DNA of 63,395 nucleotides from DATDAW01 sp036524675 (GTDB lineage: Bacteria; Verrucomicrobiota; Verrucomicrobiia; Chthoniobacterales; DASVRZ01), in assembly GCA_036524675.1 (NCBI GenBank), contig DATDBU010000053.1, forward strand, positions 1-63,395, read 5' to 3'. Below the pieces are notes generated by a model that was not told the origin of the DNA, did no database searches, and saw nothing but the letters and a program-made list of their open reading frames with translations. This document shows positions 55,012-62,831 of this stretch, piece after piece. Both the position numbers and the translations under genes were made by a program. Position 1 is the first letter of the stretch. Each line of letters starts with the position of its first letter.

Positions 55012-56754
55012 TCAAAACAGGAAATACCGTTGTGCGAGCGGCAGGACAGTCGCTGGTTCGCAACGGAGCTCGAGGCCATCGGCTTTAACGATGTAAGTCT
55101 CGGGATCGACCTCGATTTTCGGCAGAGCGTCGTTCCAAAGCAAATCGCGCTTCGTCACACCGCGAGTGTTCTTCACCGCGGACAGCGTTTTGCCAAGACC
55201 AAGATCGGCGAGTTTGCCGCTGCGTAGAGCCGCATCACTCACGAAAGTCAGCGAGGTCTTGAATTTTGCCCGGCCATGGGCGCCAAACTGCGGCCGGTAG
55301 AACATCGGCTGCGGCGTTGGGATCGAAGCATTTGGATCTCCCATGTTTGCCATCGCGATCAGTCCGCCCTTGAGCACCACTTCCGGTTTCGTCCCGAAAA
55401 AGGCCGGTTTCCAGACCACCAAATCCGCCAACTTACCCACTTCGATCGACCCGACATCGTGCGCAATACCATGCGAAATCGCCGGGTTGATCGTGTATTT
55501 CGCGATGTAACGTAGCGCGCGGAAATTGTCCGTCGTTGTAGCGGCGGTCTGTGACCGCCGGGGATCATCCAATCTCCCGAACTGCGTCTTCATCTTGTGC
55601 GCCGTTTGCCATGTGCGCGTAATCACTTCCCCCACGCGGCCCATTGCCTGGGAATCGCTCGACATCATCGAGAATGCCCCCAAATCGTGCAGCAAATCTT
55701 CCGCCGCGATCGTCTCAGGCCGAATTCGCGACTCCGCGAACGCCACATCCTCGGGAATTTTGGAATCGAGATGATGGCATACCATCAACATGTCGAGATG
55801 TTCATCGATCGTGTTTACGGTAAACGGCCGTGTCGGATTCGTCGAAGACGGCAACACGTTCGCCTCGCCGCAAACCCGGATGATGTCCGGGGCATGTCCC
55901 CCGCCTGCGCCTTCGCTGTGGAACGTGTGGATCGTCCGCCCTTTGAACGCAGCAATCGAGTCCTCGACAAAGCCCGACTCGTTTAACGTATCCGTGTGAA
56001 TCGCCACCTGGACGTCCAGTTCATCTGCAACGCCAAGACAACAATCAATCGCTGCCGGCGTGGTTCCCCAATCCTCATGCAGCTTTAGTCCGATGACTCC
56101 AGCGAGGATTTGCTCCCGTAGAGGCTCGGGCGTCGCGCAGTTCCCTTTGCCCAAAAAGCCTAGATTCATCGGATATTCGTCCGCCGCCTCGAGCATTCGG
56201 TAGATATTCCAAATCCCTGGTGTGCAAGTCGTCGCGTAAGTCCCGTGTGCCGGACCCGTGCCGCCACCGATCATCGTCGTCACGCCGCTTGCAAGCGCAT
56301 GCTCGATCTGTTGCGGACAAATGAAATGAATATGCGTGTCAATGCCACCTGCCGTCACGATGCATCCTTCGCCCGCGATGACCTCCGTCGCCGCGCCAAT
56401 AGTCATTCCTGGCGTAATACCCTGCTGGATTCCCGGATTTCCTGCGTGCCCAATTCCGACGATACGACCATGCTTCACACCGATGTCCGCTTTGATGACA
56501 CCCTGAACCGCATCCAGAATCAGGGCATTGGTGATCACCAGATCCAGCGACTCCGCGTCCAGCGCCGTTGAGGATTGCCCCATGCCGTCGCGAATCACTT
56601 TTCCGCCGCCAAATTTCACTTCGTCCCCGTAAGCTCCAGCCTCGCCGATCAGATCACGCTCGACCTGAATAAAAAGCTCCGTGTCTGCCAGCCGTACCTG
56701 ATCACCCACGGTGGGACCAAACATCTCGGCATATTGTCTGCGAGTCAGTTTCAT
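55012..56754 (-). CDS. ureC: Urease alpha subunit
   Basis: 580 aa, a little above the usual 567-572. Nickel ligands H141, H143 (DTHIHF), carbamylated K224 (GLKLHEDWG), H253, H279 and D367; C326-H327 flap. All active-site residues are present. It hydrolyses urea to ammonia and carbamate. Residues about 396-408 (DDPRRSQTAATTT) are encoded by a palindromic repeat at 55537-55560, replacing the usual short loop before DNFR. Its ATG overlaps the GxxExxY stop. Confidence 0.97.
   Translation of the reverse strand: MKLTRRQYAEMFGPTVGDQVRLADTELFIQVERDLIGEAGAYGDEVKFGGGKVIRDGMGQSSTALDAESLDLVITNALILDAVQGVIKADIGVKHGRIVGIGHAGNPGIQQGITPGMTIGAATEVIAGEGCIVTAGGIDTHIHFICPQQIEHALASGVTTMIGGGTGPAHGTYATTCTPGIWNIYRMLEAADEYPMNLGFLGKGNCATPEPLREQILAGVIGLKLHEDWGTTPAAIDCCLGVADELDVQVAIHTDTLNESGFVEDSIAAFKGRTIHTFHSEGAGGGHAPDIIRVCGEANVLPSSTNPTRPFTVNTIDEHLDMLMVCHHLDSKIPEDVAFAESRIRPETIAAEDLLHDLGAFSMMSSDSQAMGRVGEVITRTWQTAHKMKTQFGRLDDPRRSQTAATTTDNFRALRYIAKYTINPAISHGIAHDVGSIEVGKLADLVVWKPAFFGTKPEVVLKGGLIAMANMGDPNASIPTPQPMFYRPQFGAHGRAKFKTSLTFVSDAALRSGKLADLGLGKTLSAVKNTRGVTKRDLLWNDALPKIEVDPETYIVKADGLELRCEPATVLPLAQRYFLF
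55537..55560. repeat. REP-like palindrome inside ureC
   Basis: TGTAGCGGCGGTCTGTGACC... with a perfect 8-bp stem (CGGCGGTC/GACCGCCG) and 3-nt loop. It is in frame and translated. The core is identical to the left arm at 14121 and nearly so to 59024-59047. Confidence 0.85.
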
Positions 56755-57203
56755 AAATTAGAACCGCCAAGACGCAAAGACGCCAAGGAGGAGGTTAAAA
56801 CAATCCGTTTAATCCCGTGTTTGATCAGCGGGACATTAAAATTAATAAGCAGCCCAAGTGAGCAACCGGTGAGTTTCAAATAGGTCAGTACTTGCGCCTT
56901 ATGCACAGGAAGCAACGCCTCGACCGCTTTGATCTCCGCGATCACCGCGTTGCTCACCAAAAGGTCAAGCCGCAAACCGGCGTCAATTCGAATCCCGTCG
57001 TAAATTACCGGCAGCGCCACCTGTCGTTGTACTTCAAAACGACGTTTCTTGAGCTCATGCGTCAGGCAGACCTCATAAACACTTTCCAGCAATCCCGGCC
57101 CTAATGTGGAATGCACATGAAAAGCTGAATCCACAACCGCCGCAGCCACTTCGTTCACCGCGTCATCCGGTTCCCTTGGCGTCTTGGCGTCTTGGCGGTT
57201 CAT
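56751..57203 (-). CDS. GxxExxY protein (PD-(D/E)xK-like) in the urease operon
   Basis: 150 aa. GPGLLESVYEVCLTHEL gives the name-giving G-x-x-E-x-x-Y motif; the rest (VIYDGIRIDAGLRLDLLV, VIAEIKAVEALLPVHKAQVLTYLKLTG) has the D-x(n)-E-x-K pattern of PD-(D/E)xK nucleases (L-R-L-D...A-E-I-K). Its exact role is unknown. Both termini are encoded by inverted repeats (MNRQDAKTPR and LASLRLGGSNL). It starts right at the ureB stop and its stop overlaps the ureC start, so the insertion keeps the operon coupled. Confidence 0.88.
   Translation of the reverse strand: MNRQDAKTPREPDDAVNEVAAAVVDSAFHVHSTLGPGLLESVYEVCLTHELKKRRFEVQRQVALPVIYDGIRIDAGLRLDLLVSNAVIAEIKAVEALLPVHKAQVLTYLKLTGCSLGLLINFNVPLIKHGIKRIVLTSSLASLRLGGSNL
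56761..57202. mobile_element. Inverted-repeat-bounded GxxExxY element
   Basis: The left end, about 28 bp from 56761 (GAACCGCCAAGACGCAAAGA...), and the right end, about 28 bp to 57202, are reverse complements at roughly 27 of 29 positions. Each end is itself an 8-bp tandem of GCCAAGAC. About 440 bp long; the only gene is GxxExxY. No transposase and no obvious target duplication are seen. Confidence 0.75.
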
Positions 57204-57515
57204 TTAGAGTTTGCCGTTAACCTTTGCGTTCAGCCCCCAGACCTCGCGTTTTCCTCCGAGTGCGACGAGCTCCACTTCACGCGTGTCGCCGGGTTCGAAT
57301 CGGACAGCCGTTCCTGCGGGAATATTAAGCCGAAATCCCCGCGCCGCGGCGCGATCGAAATTCAGCGCGGTGTTAGTTTCAAAAAAATGATAATGACTCC
57401 CCACCTGGATTGGACGATCCCCAGTATTCGAAATGGAAATCGTCTTTGTCTCCAATCCCGCATTGGCCACAAGTTCCGGCGCATCTACCGCCACAATAAT
57501 TTCTCCAGGAATCAT
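57204..57515 (-). CDS. ureB: Urease beta subunit
   Basis: 103 aa: MIPGEIIVA, NTGDRPIQVGSHYHFFETN, FDRAAARGFRLNIPAGTAVRFEPGD, REVWGLNAKVNGKL. A structural subunit of the UreABC trimer, kept separate from ureA as in most bacteria. Confidence 0.97.
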   Translation of the reverse strand: MIPGEIIVAVDAPELVANAGLETKTISISNTGDRPIQVGSHYHFFETNTALNFDRAAARGFRLNIPAGTAVRFEPGDTREVELVALGGKREVWGLNAKVNGKL

Positions 57516-57539
57516 AATTCAGTATCGGTATTCACTTCA

Positions 57540-57616
57540 CATTTCCCATTCAGCCTTCTGCCTTTTCTGTTCTGCATTCTGCATTCTGCCTTCTGCCTTC
57601 TGCCCTCTGCCTTTAC
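57540..57616. repeat. Heptamer array between ureA and ureB
   Basis: Eight or more TTCTGCC/TTCTGCA-type 7-mers in a row with one frame slip; same word as the 54.4-kb array. It occupies nearly the whole 97-bp ureA-ureB spacer. Confidence 0.8.
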
Positions 57617-57915
57617 CGGATGGGGTTGTGAACGGTGACAAGCTTCGTCCCGTCCGGAAACGTCGCCTCGGCCTGCACCTCGTGAATCATTTCCGGGACG
57701 CCTTCCATCACGTCAGCTCGCTTCAAAATCGTCGTTCCGTAGCTCATCAATTCCGCGACCGATTTCCCGTCGCGTGCGCCTTCCAGGATCTCAGCCGTAA
57801 TAATGGCGATGGACTCCGGATAATTCAGCTTCAACCCGCGTGCCTGGCGACGGCGGGCAAGATCAGCGGCTACGACAATCAGGAGCTTTTCCTGTTCGCG
57901 GGGCGAGAGATGCAT
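57613..57915 (-). CDS. ureA: Urease gamma subunit
   Basis: 100 aa, standard length: MHLSPREQEKLLIVVAADLARRR, GLKLNYPESIAIITAEILEGARDG, EATFPDGTKLVTVHNPI. First gene of the urease operon; promoter within the repeat-rich 57916-58041 interval is not resolved. Confidence 0.97.
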   Translation of the reverse strand: MHLSPREQEKLLIVVAADLARRRQARGLKLNYPESIAIITAEILEGARDGKSVAELMSYGTTILKRADVMEGVPEMIHEVQAEATFPDGTKLVTVHNPIR

Positions 57916-57955
57916 GCGAACTGTTTAATCAGAAAGCACGCGCCGGGCGAAAGAA

Positions 57956-58033
57956 TTTTCGATTTCGGATTCTCGATTTTGGATTTGCGACGCTCGAACT
58001 GTTGAATCGAAAATCGAGAATCCAAAATCGGAA
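57956..58033. repeat. Inverted heptamer arrays upstream of ureA
   Basis: GATTTCG, GATTCTC, GATTTTG, GATTTGC at 57956-57989 and the inverse words at 58003-58033 (AATCGAA, AATCGAG, AATCCAA, AATCGGA). It sits in the divergent promoter space between ureA and the ABC ATPase. Confidence 0.8.
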
Positions 58034-58041
58034 ATAAGCTA

Positions 58042-59028
58042 ATGAGCGCCATCGAAGCCAAAGGTCTCACCAAAATTTATCGCACCTACAAGAAAAGGCC
58101 TGGCCTTGCTGGCGCAGTCCGGGGCTTGTTTAAGCGCGACTATGAGCCGCTTCGCGCCGCCGACGGCGTCACTTTTTCCATTGAAGAAGGTGAATTTGTC
58201 GGATTCCTCGGGCCCAACGGCGCCGGGAAGACGACCGTGCTCAAAATGTTATCGGGCCTTCTGCACCCGACTTCTGGCACCGCCAGCGTCCTCGGATTCA
58301 CTCCCTGGGAAAGGAAGGATGGCCTGAAGCGTCAGTTTGCCCTCCTGATGGGGCAAAAAAACGCCCTTTGGTGGGACTTGCCGGCCCGGGAGTCGCTGGA
58401 ACTGAACAAAGCCATCTACGGAATCGCCCAATCCGACTTCGACCAAATCGTCAACGAACTCATCGACCTCCTCGATGTCCGCGACAAATTGAACGTGATG
58501 GTTCGCGAGTTGAGTCTGGGCGAAAGGATGAAAATGGAGCTCATCGCCGCGTTGCTTCATCAACCGCGCGTTCTGTTTCTCGACGAACCCACGATCGGCC
58601 TGGATGTCATCAGCCAGAAGAAAGTCCGTGAATTTCTCCGCGAGTACAATCAGAAGCGCCGAATCACGACGATTCTAACCAGCCATTACATGCAGGATAT
58701 CGAGGAGTTATGCGCTCGCGTCCTCATCATCGATCATGGCAAACTTTTTTTCGATGGCCCGCTTGACGAAATCGTCGATCGTTTCGCCGGTTATAAGATT
58801 CTAACATTCACTTTCGCCGGGTCGACCGCCCCCGATTTATCTATTCACGGAACCATCCTGGAAAACCGTTTTCCCATTGTAACACTTCAAGTCGAACGCA
58901 CCCAAGTCGCAGACGTTTGCCGGAAAATTCTCGCCGAATGCGCGATCAACGATCTCGAAGTAAGCGACGTCCCTATCGAACAGGTCATCAGCGAAATCTT
59001 CGCCGAAGCCGAGCCGATAACGCTGTAG
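58042..59028 (+). CDS. ABC-2 exporter ATP-binding protein, permease not nearby
   Basis: 328 aa. Walker A GPNGAGKTT at about 61-69, signature LSLGERMKMEL near 156, Walker B VLFLDEPTIGLD, and a long C-terminal domain as in ABC-2 ATPases paired with DUF990-type permeases. In relatives two permease genes follow; here the next gene is on the other strand, so it is an orphan or acts with a distant permease. Its TAG stop lies within a REP-like palindrome. Confidence 0.88.
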   Translation: MSAIEAKGLTKIYRTYKKRPGLAGAVRGLFKRDYEPLRAADGVTFSIEEGEFVGFLGPNGAGKTTVLKMLSGLLHPTSGTASVLGFTPWERKDGLKRQFALLMGQKNALWWDLPARESLELNKAIYGIAQSDFDQIVNELIDLLDVRDKLNVMVRELSLGERMKMELIAALLHQPRVLFLDEPTIGLDVISQKKVREFLREYNQKRRITTILTSHYMQDIEELCARVLIIDHGKLFFDGPLDEIVDRFAGYKILTFTFAGSTAPDLSIHGTILENRFPIVTLQVERTQVADVCRKILAECAINDLEVSDVPIEQVISEIFAEAEPITL

Positions 59029-59047
59029 CGGCGGTCTGCGACCGCCG
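59024..59047. repeat. REP-like palindrome at the ABC ATPase stop
   Basis: TGTAGCGGCGGTCTGCGACC... with the same 8-bp stem as at 55537 and loop TGC. It provides the stop codon (59026-59028) of the upstream gene. A partial second arm may follow near 59070-59092. Confidence 0.8.
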
Positions 59048-59099
59048 ATTTCGCTCACGACCGTCATAGACTACAGCGTTCTGGGCGGTCACAGCTCGC

Positions 59100-59594
59100 T
59101 CACATTTCCTCAAACCGCGCAGCGTCGCGGTTCTTTTGAACCTTTCCCGCGTGGAAAATGCGCCCGTTCATCGCGATGTATGCCCCTGGAGACAACGCCT
59201 GCAACGCACCGACAGCGAAGCCGATGTTAAAAATCGCGTCGCTCGCACGATACCGCGCAGGCAGCATGGAACCCGTTAGCACAATCACTTTATCCCCGAT
59301 TCCATCCAACGCAGCCGCCGTTTTCGACATTGTATCCGTCCCGTGCGTAATAAGAATATGCTGCTCCGGTGCGGCTTCAACGCGTTCGCGGACGAGCAAA
59401 CGGTCGGCATCCGTCATGTCCAGGCTGTCCTTGCGAAGAACGGATTCCACGACGTATTCAAACGTCACATTCGCTTCCGCGAAGACGGGAACGACCTGTG
59501 GGTCCCCCACCTCGAAGGCGCTCGCAGAGTCAAAATAGATCTTGTCGATAGTTCCTCCGACAGAAATCACGCGGATGCGAAGCGATGCAGGCAT
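59100..59594 (-). CDS. Single-domain asparaginase-like protein
   Basis: 164 aa from ATG 59594 (MPASLRIRVISVGGTID); a longer frame to 59726 adds unrelated residues. The first catalytic Thr is in VGGTIDKIY and the second in THGTDTMSKTA, with VIVLTGSMLPARYRASDA following. These are the hallmarks of the large N-terminal domain of L-asparaginases (usual length 320-350); the C-terminal small domain is absent and the frame closes cleanly. Both Thr-centred motifs are intact, so activity is possible but unproven. Confidence 0.85.
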   Translation of the reverse strand: MPASLRIRVISVGGTIDKIYFDSASAFEVGDPQVVPVFAEANVTFEYVVESVLRKDSLDMTDADRLLVRERVEAAPEQHILITHGTDTMSKTAAALDGIGDKVIVLTGSMLPARYRASDAIFNIGFAVGALQALSPGAYIAMNGRIFHAGKVQKNRDAARFEEM

Positions 59595-59726
59595 CCCGCC
59601 ATCTTGCAGCGGACCCGCCAAATTTGGCGAGATTTTACCGCATCCAGCGCGGCGACATTTGCCGTCAAGGTGCAGCCCCATTGTCAACGATTTATTCGCC
59701 GAGACCCTCCCCCATTGCTTGGCCAC

Positions 59727-59961
59727 CGTGGAATCCAGTTGACAACGGTTTGATTCCCGAATCCCAGCTCGCCGTAGCCGGCAAGAGCCGGAGGACCATC
59801 GACCGACTTCGTTGCGCTAGGCGTACGTGTAGGTCACAACCATTCCATCGGTATAGGTCTTTGATCTGTCACATCCGCGGAACCAGGCCTGATGCAACGT
59901 CACTGGTAAACCAAATAATGGAAAAACAATACTAACCAAACCCAACAAACGTAGCGTACGA
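59727..59961. other. Spacer without recognised gene
   Basis: Start of a roughly 1.9-kb stretch that is more AT-rich than the rest. No ORF, repeat or RNA was recognised here. Confidence 0.4.
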
Positions 59962-60267
59962 TCATGAATCGGGCCGTTTTATCATGATAACCATCACTAA
60001 AGCAACTGCGATTCCAAACTGAACATATGTTTCCATCAATAGCCATTGTTCCTTTTTACTTAAATAAGCAATCTTCCCATAATTTAATTCGGTTGGAATT
60101 AAATGAGCACTTTCGGCGTGCGGCTGTTGGGGGCGAGTGCCGGTGAAATATTGTCTTACACCCATCATCCAGAACAAGGATATGACAACGAAAAAGCCGA
60201 TCGCAGTTTCCACCTTGTGTTTCATTGTTTGAAGGCATGGATCCAGGTTTATGTTCCACCATTCCAA
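59962..60267 (-). CDS. Hypothetical membrane protein, two helices
   Basis: 101 aa (or 87 aa from the ATG at 60225). Two hydrophobic helices: about 22-37 (AIGFFVVISLFWMMGV) and 82-97 (VQFGIAVALVMVIMIK), joined by a polar loop. Lower GC and different codon use from the neighbours. Family not recognised; it lies in a degraded island and could be a small immunity or accessory protein. Confidence 0.45.
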   Translation of the reverse strand: MEWWNINLDPCLQTMKHKVETAIGFFVVISLFWMMGVRQYFTGTRPQQPHAESAHLIPTELNYGKIAYLSKKEQWLLMETYVQFGIAVALVMVIMIKRPDS

Positions 60268-60464
60268 ACTCCACCGCCAGCACCTTCTCCGATTGTAATT
60301 CTACTACCTGTTACAAACTGCCCTTGCGAACCAGGGCCGTAAAACGAGTCATATGAACCGTGTACGCCCGCCCACCGAGATGCCGTCGTTGCTTGTCATC
60401 AGTGTGCCTGCGACATTGGATATTGCGGAATCGCTTCTCAATATCCCACCACCTTCACGTGACG

Positions 60465-61048
60465 CTATTTCCTAGGCCTCCTGATAATTCCTGGAGTTGC
60501 TGTAGCCGCAGGCTCTAAGGATTCAGCTGGTTGACGCTTAAAATCTGGATCAAAAGTTACGAAGCTTTCCGTCTCTCCAGAATCTCGAATCAATACTCCA
60601 CATTGCTCTTTCAATGTTTTTCGAATCAAATCGCATGCACCGTCTACCGTAAGTAGATCCTCTGAAACAATCGAGATTTTTGAATCAACTCCAAGACCAA
60701 TCCAAACGGCCATTGACGCATATAACATGGTGGGAATACACCGGACGGCAGGACTCCATGCGTCGACATTTCCACCCACGTGTTGGCCTGACCTTTGAAA
60801 CGCCAAGTAGGCTTATCGGTTCGTTCTTTCCAGCTCAAACGCGCCTCTCCGCGCTCATCACCGCGGTTCGGCTTATATGTCAGGCTTATGGAAACAGTGA
60901 AGGTGTGCCTCCAGTAATTCTTTGGAGGTATCCTATGGCCACCAAAGTTGATCAACACGCTCACGATCGCAAGGCTGACATCAGTCACACATTCGCAGCA
61001 AGAACATTTGTCTCTTTGATCTTTGGTCGCCTCTTCCATTGTGATCAA
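60465..61048 (-). pseudogene. Hypothetical protein, probably frameshifted
   Basis: Two overlapping frames on one strand read as one protein. The upstream part (from ATG 61048) is DKCSCCECVTDVSLAIVSVL followed by a beta-rich segment (RHTFTVSISLTYKPNRGDER). The downstream part in the next frame is VWIGLGVDSKISIVSEDLLT then VDGACDLIRKTLKEQCGVLI. They join between about 60690 and 60780. Family not recognised. The break could be a real lesion. Low GC content suggests acquisition by transfer. Confidence 0.4.
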
Positions 61049-61572
61049 AAAGGCATCCCCGCCCGAGTTGAGTAAAGTTGGCCCTAACGCCGGCAGCCCA
61101 GGAGTTGATTCCCGGTATCAGTATCGGTGGCTTTGGCATGCCCACATTCGCAGGGGAATCCCCTGTTTTGCTTTGCGGATTAAGCGCGTGCGCATCGCCC
61201 CGTTGTCGGCGGCTCTTTAGCTCTTTTTGAATCCACGCGCAAAAGTCCGACAATTGATGCCCGGCATCGCGGCAAACTGCGCTCCGGTTGCTCCGCTGCG
61301 CTTTCGAGCGTCGGCTCCACGGCGGGATTGCGATCTGACTGTTTGACTCCACATCTGCTCTCCACCCGCCTCACAGCAACGCAGTTGATGCAGTCTTCGG
61401 TGCCAAACAGTCTAACTACACCGGCGGGACTCTCACCCGCGTTGACGCTACCTTCACAGGTGCACCAATTTTCTCCGCATGACCCGAATGGCGCTAAGAT
61501 AAGGCAGGTTTGGGACGATTTTTCGGGTCGCGGCGGACGGGACCTTCGGTGGATTCGAGCAGGACCTTTTGG
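61049..61572. other. Degraded region before the IS630 element
   Basis: Several short frames on both strands, none with a recognisable domain; the C-rich and palindromic patches look like decayed gene fragments. No confident gene. Confidence 0.4.
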
Positions 61573-62831
61573 CTTAGTACACGATTCCATAAATACACAC
61601 ACGTATTATCAGGCGGCGAGCATGAGTGGAGTCGAAAGATTGTTGAGGAGCAAGGCCAGGTCGCGGCGGGTGAACTCCCAACGAAAAGGTTTGGCGACTT
61701 TTTCGTAGTGACGCTCGAAAGCCGCAAGCCGTTGTGAAAGTGCGGACAGGGAAGGAAAGTCGTTTGGAGTTAAAACCTTGCGTTGGAGAATGGAAAAATA
61801 GATTTCGATCTGATTGAGCCAACTGGCGTGGACAGGGCCGTGGACCAGCACCAATTGCCGGTGGCGGGCGCAAAGGCGCGCCACGCTTTTTTGCCCTCGA
61901 TGCGAGGAGCCGTTATCGACGATCCAGAAAACTCTTTGCGCTTGGCGGTAAGGCGATTGCTCCATGACTTGATCCACGAGGCGATCAAAGGAGGCGATCC
62001 CGCTGCGCGCCTCGCAGCGTCCGAAGACTTTCGCCCGATGCACATCCAGCGCTGCCAGATAAGTCCACGCCCCGTGCCGGCGGTATTCGTGTTCGACTTT
62101 CATCGGCGAGTGCGCGACGGGCGGATAAGTCTCATGGATGCGATCCCTGGCCTGGATGCTGGTCTTCTCATCGGCCGAAAGGACGAACTCATCATCGGCA
62201 AGGACGCATCCCTGCCAGGTTCTTTGGTAGAGATCAAGAATGCGTCCGGCTTTCTCTTCAAAGAACGGGTCTCGAGGAAAAAGCCAGCAACGATGTTGCC
62301 AGGGGCCAATGGCATCTTCATGGAGCCAGCGCCATACCGTGGTTTTGCCGATGCGCGCGACCAGTCCGCTCTCGATGGCATGGGCAGCCAACTCCGAGGC
62401 GCTCCAACGCGCCAATGGCACACCGGAACTTTCGGGCCGCTCGCAGGCCAGCGCTTTGACGCTCACGACCACATCAGGGGGAAAAAACCCGGGGACGTCC
62501 CGGGCGGCTGGCATCTTCCAGACCCGGCAGGCGTTCTTCAAAGAAACGTTTTCTCCATAAACTGACGATCTCGCGGCGGGTATCGAGCCTGCGGGCAATC
62601 TCATCGTTGGCGAGTCCCTGCGCGGCCAGCAGGATCATGCGGGCGCGGAGGACTTGAAATACGGCAACGTATATTTTGCCGCGCGCGCAGCCAGGATGCT
62701 GCGTTCCTGCGGCGAAAGATGGATTTGGAATGGGCTTTGTCTCGGCATTCTGGTTGCGTAACAGCCAAACAGAAGACAGCGTTTCGCGTCCACAAAAATA
62801 CGTGTGTGTATTTATGGAATTAGGTACTTAG
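61573..62831. mobile_element. IS630-family insertion sequence
   Basis: About 1.26 kb, bounded by terminal inverted repeats with 24 perfect bp (61584-61607 and 62797-62820) that continue outward with mismatches to about 35 bp. TA dinucleotides flank both ends, as expected for IS630. The transposase is on the minus strand and broken. It interrupts the glycosyltransferase-like gene on its right. Confidence 0.88.
61609..62748 (-). pseudogene. IS630 transposase with two compensating frameshifts
   Basis: Start at 62748 (MPRQSPFQIHLSPQ). The helix-turn-helix part switches frame at about 62662 (one base short after ALPYF-equivalent residues), reading RARMILLAAQGLANDEIARR and LDTRREIVSLWRKRFFEE. It returns to the first frame at a six-base A run (plus strand 62482-62487). 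The DDE domain is intact (DEKTSIQARDR, VDNGSSHRG, SWLNQIEIYFSILQRK). Two opposite shifts argue for decay; programmed frameshifting would explain only one. Confidence 0.85.

Noticed and set aside
61380..61500. Group II intron 5'-end-like segment on the minus strand (GTGCACCTGTG..., CGGGTGAGAGTCCCG)
   Set aside because: Suggestive short similarity only; no domain V, no reverse transcriptase, and no continuation of intron structure.
62482..62487. Programmed translational frameshift in the IS630 transposase
   Set aside because: A slippery run is present, but a second opposite frame change at about 62662 is needed as well, so decay or errors fit better.
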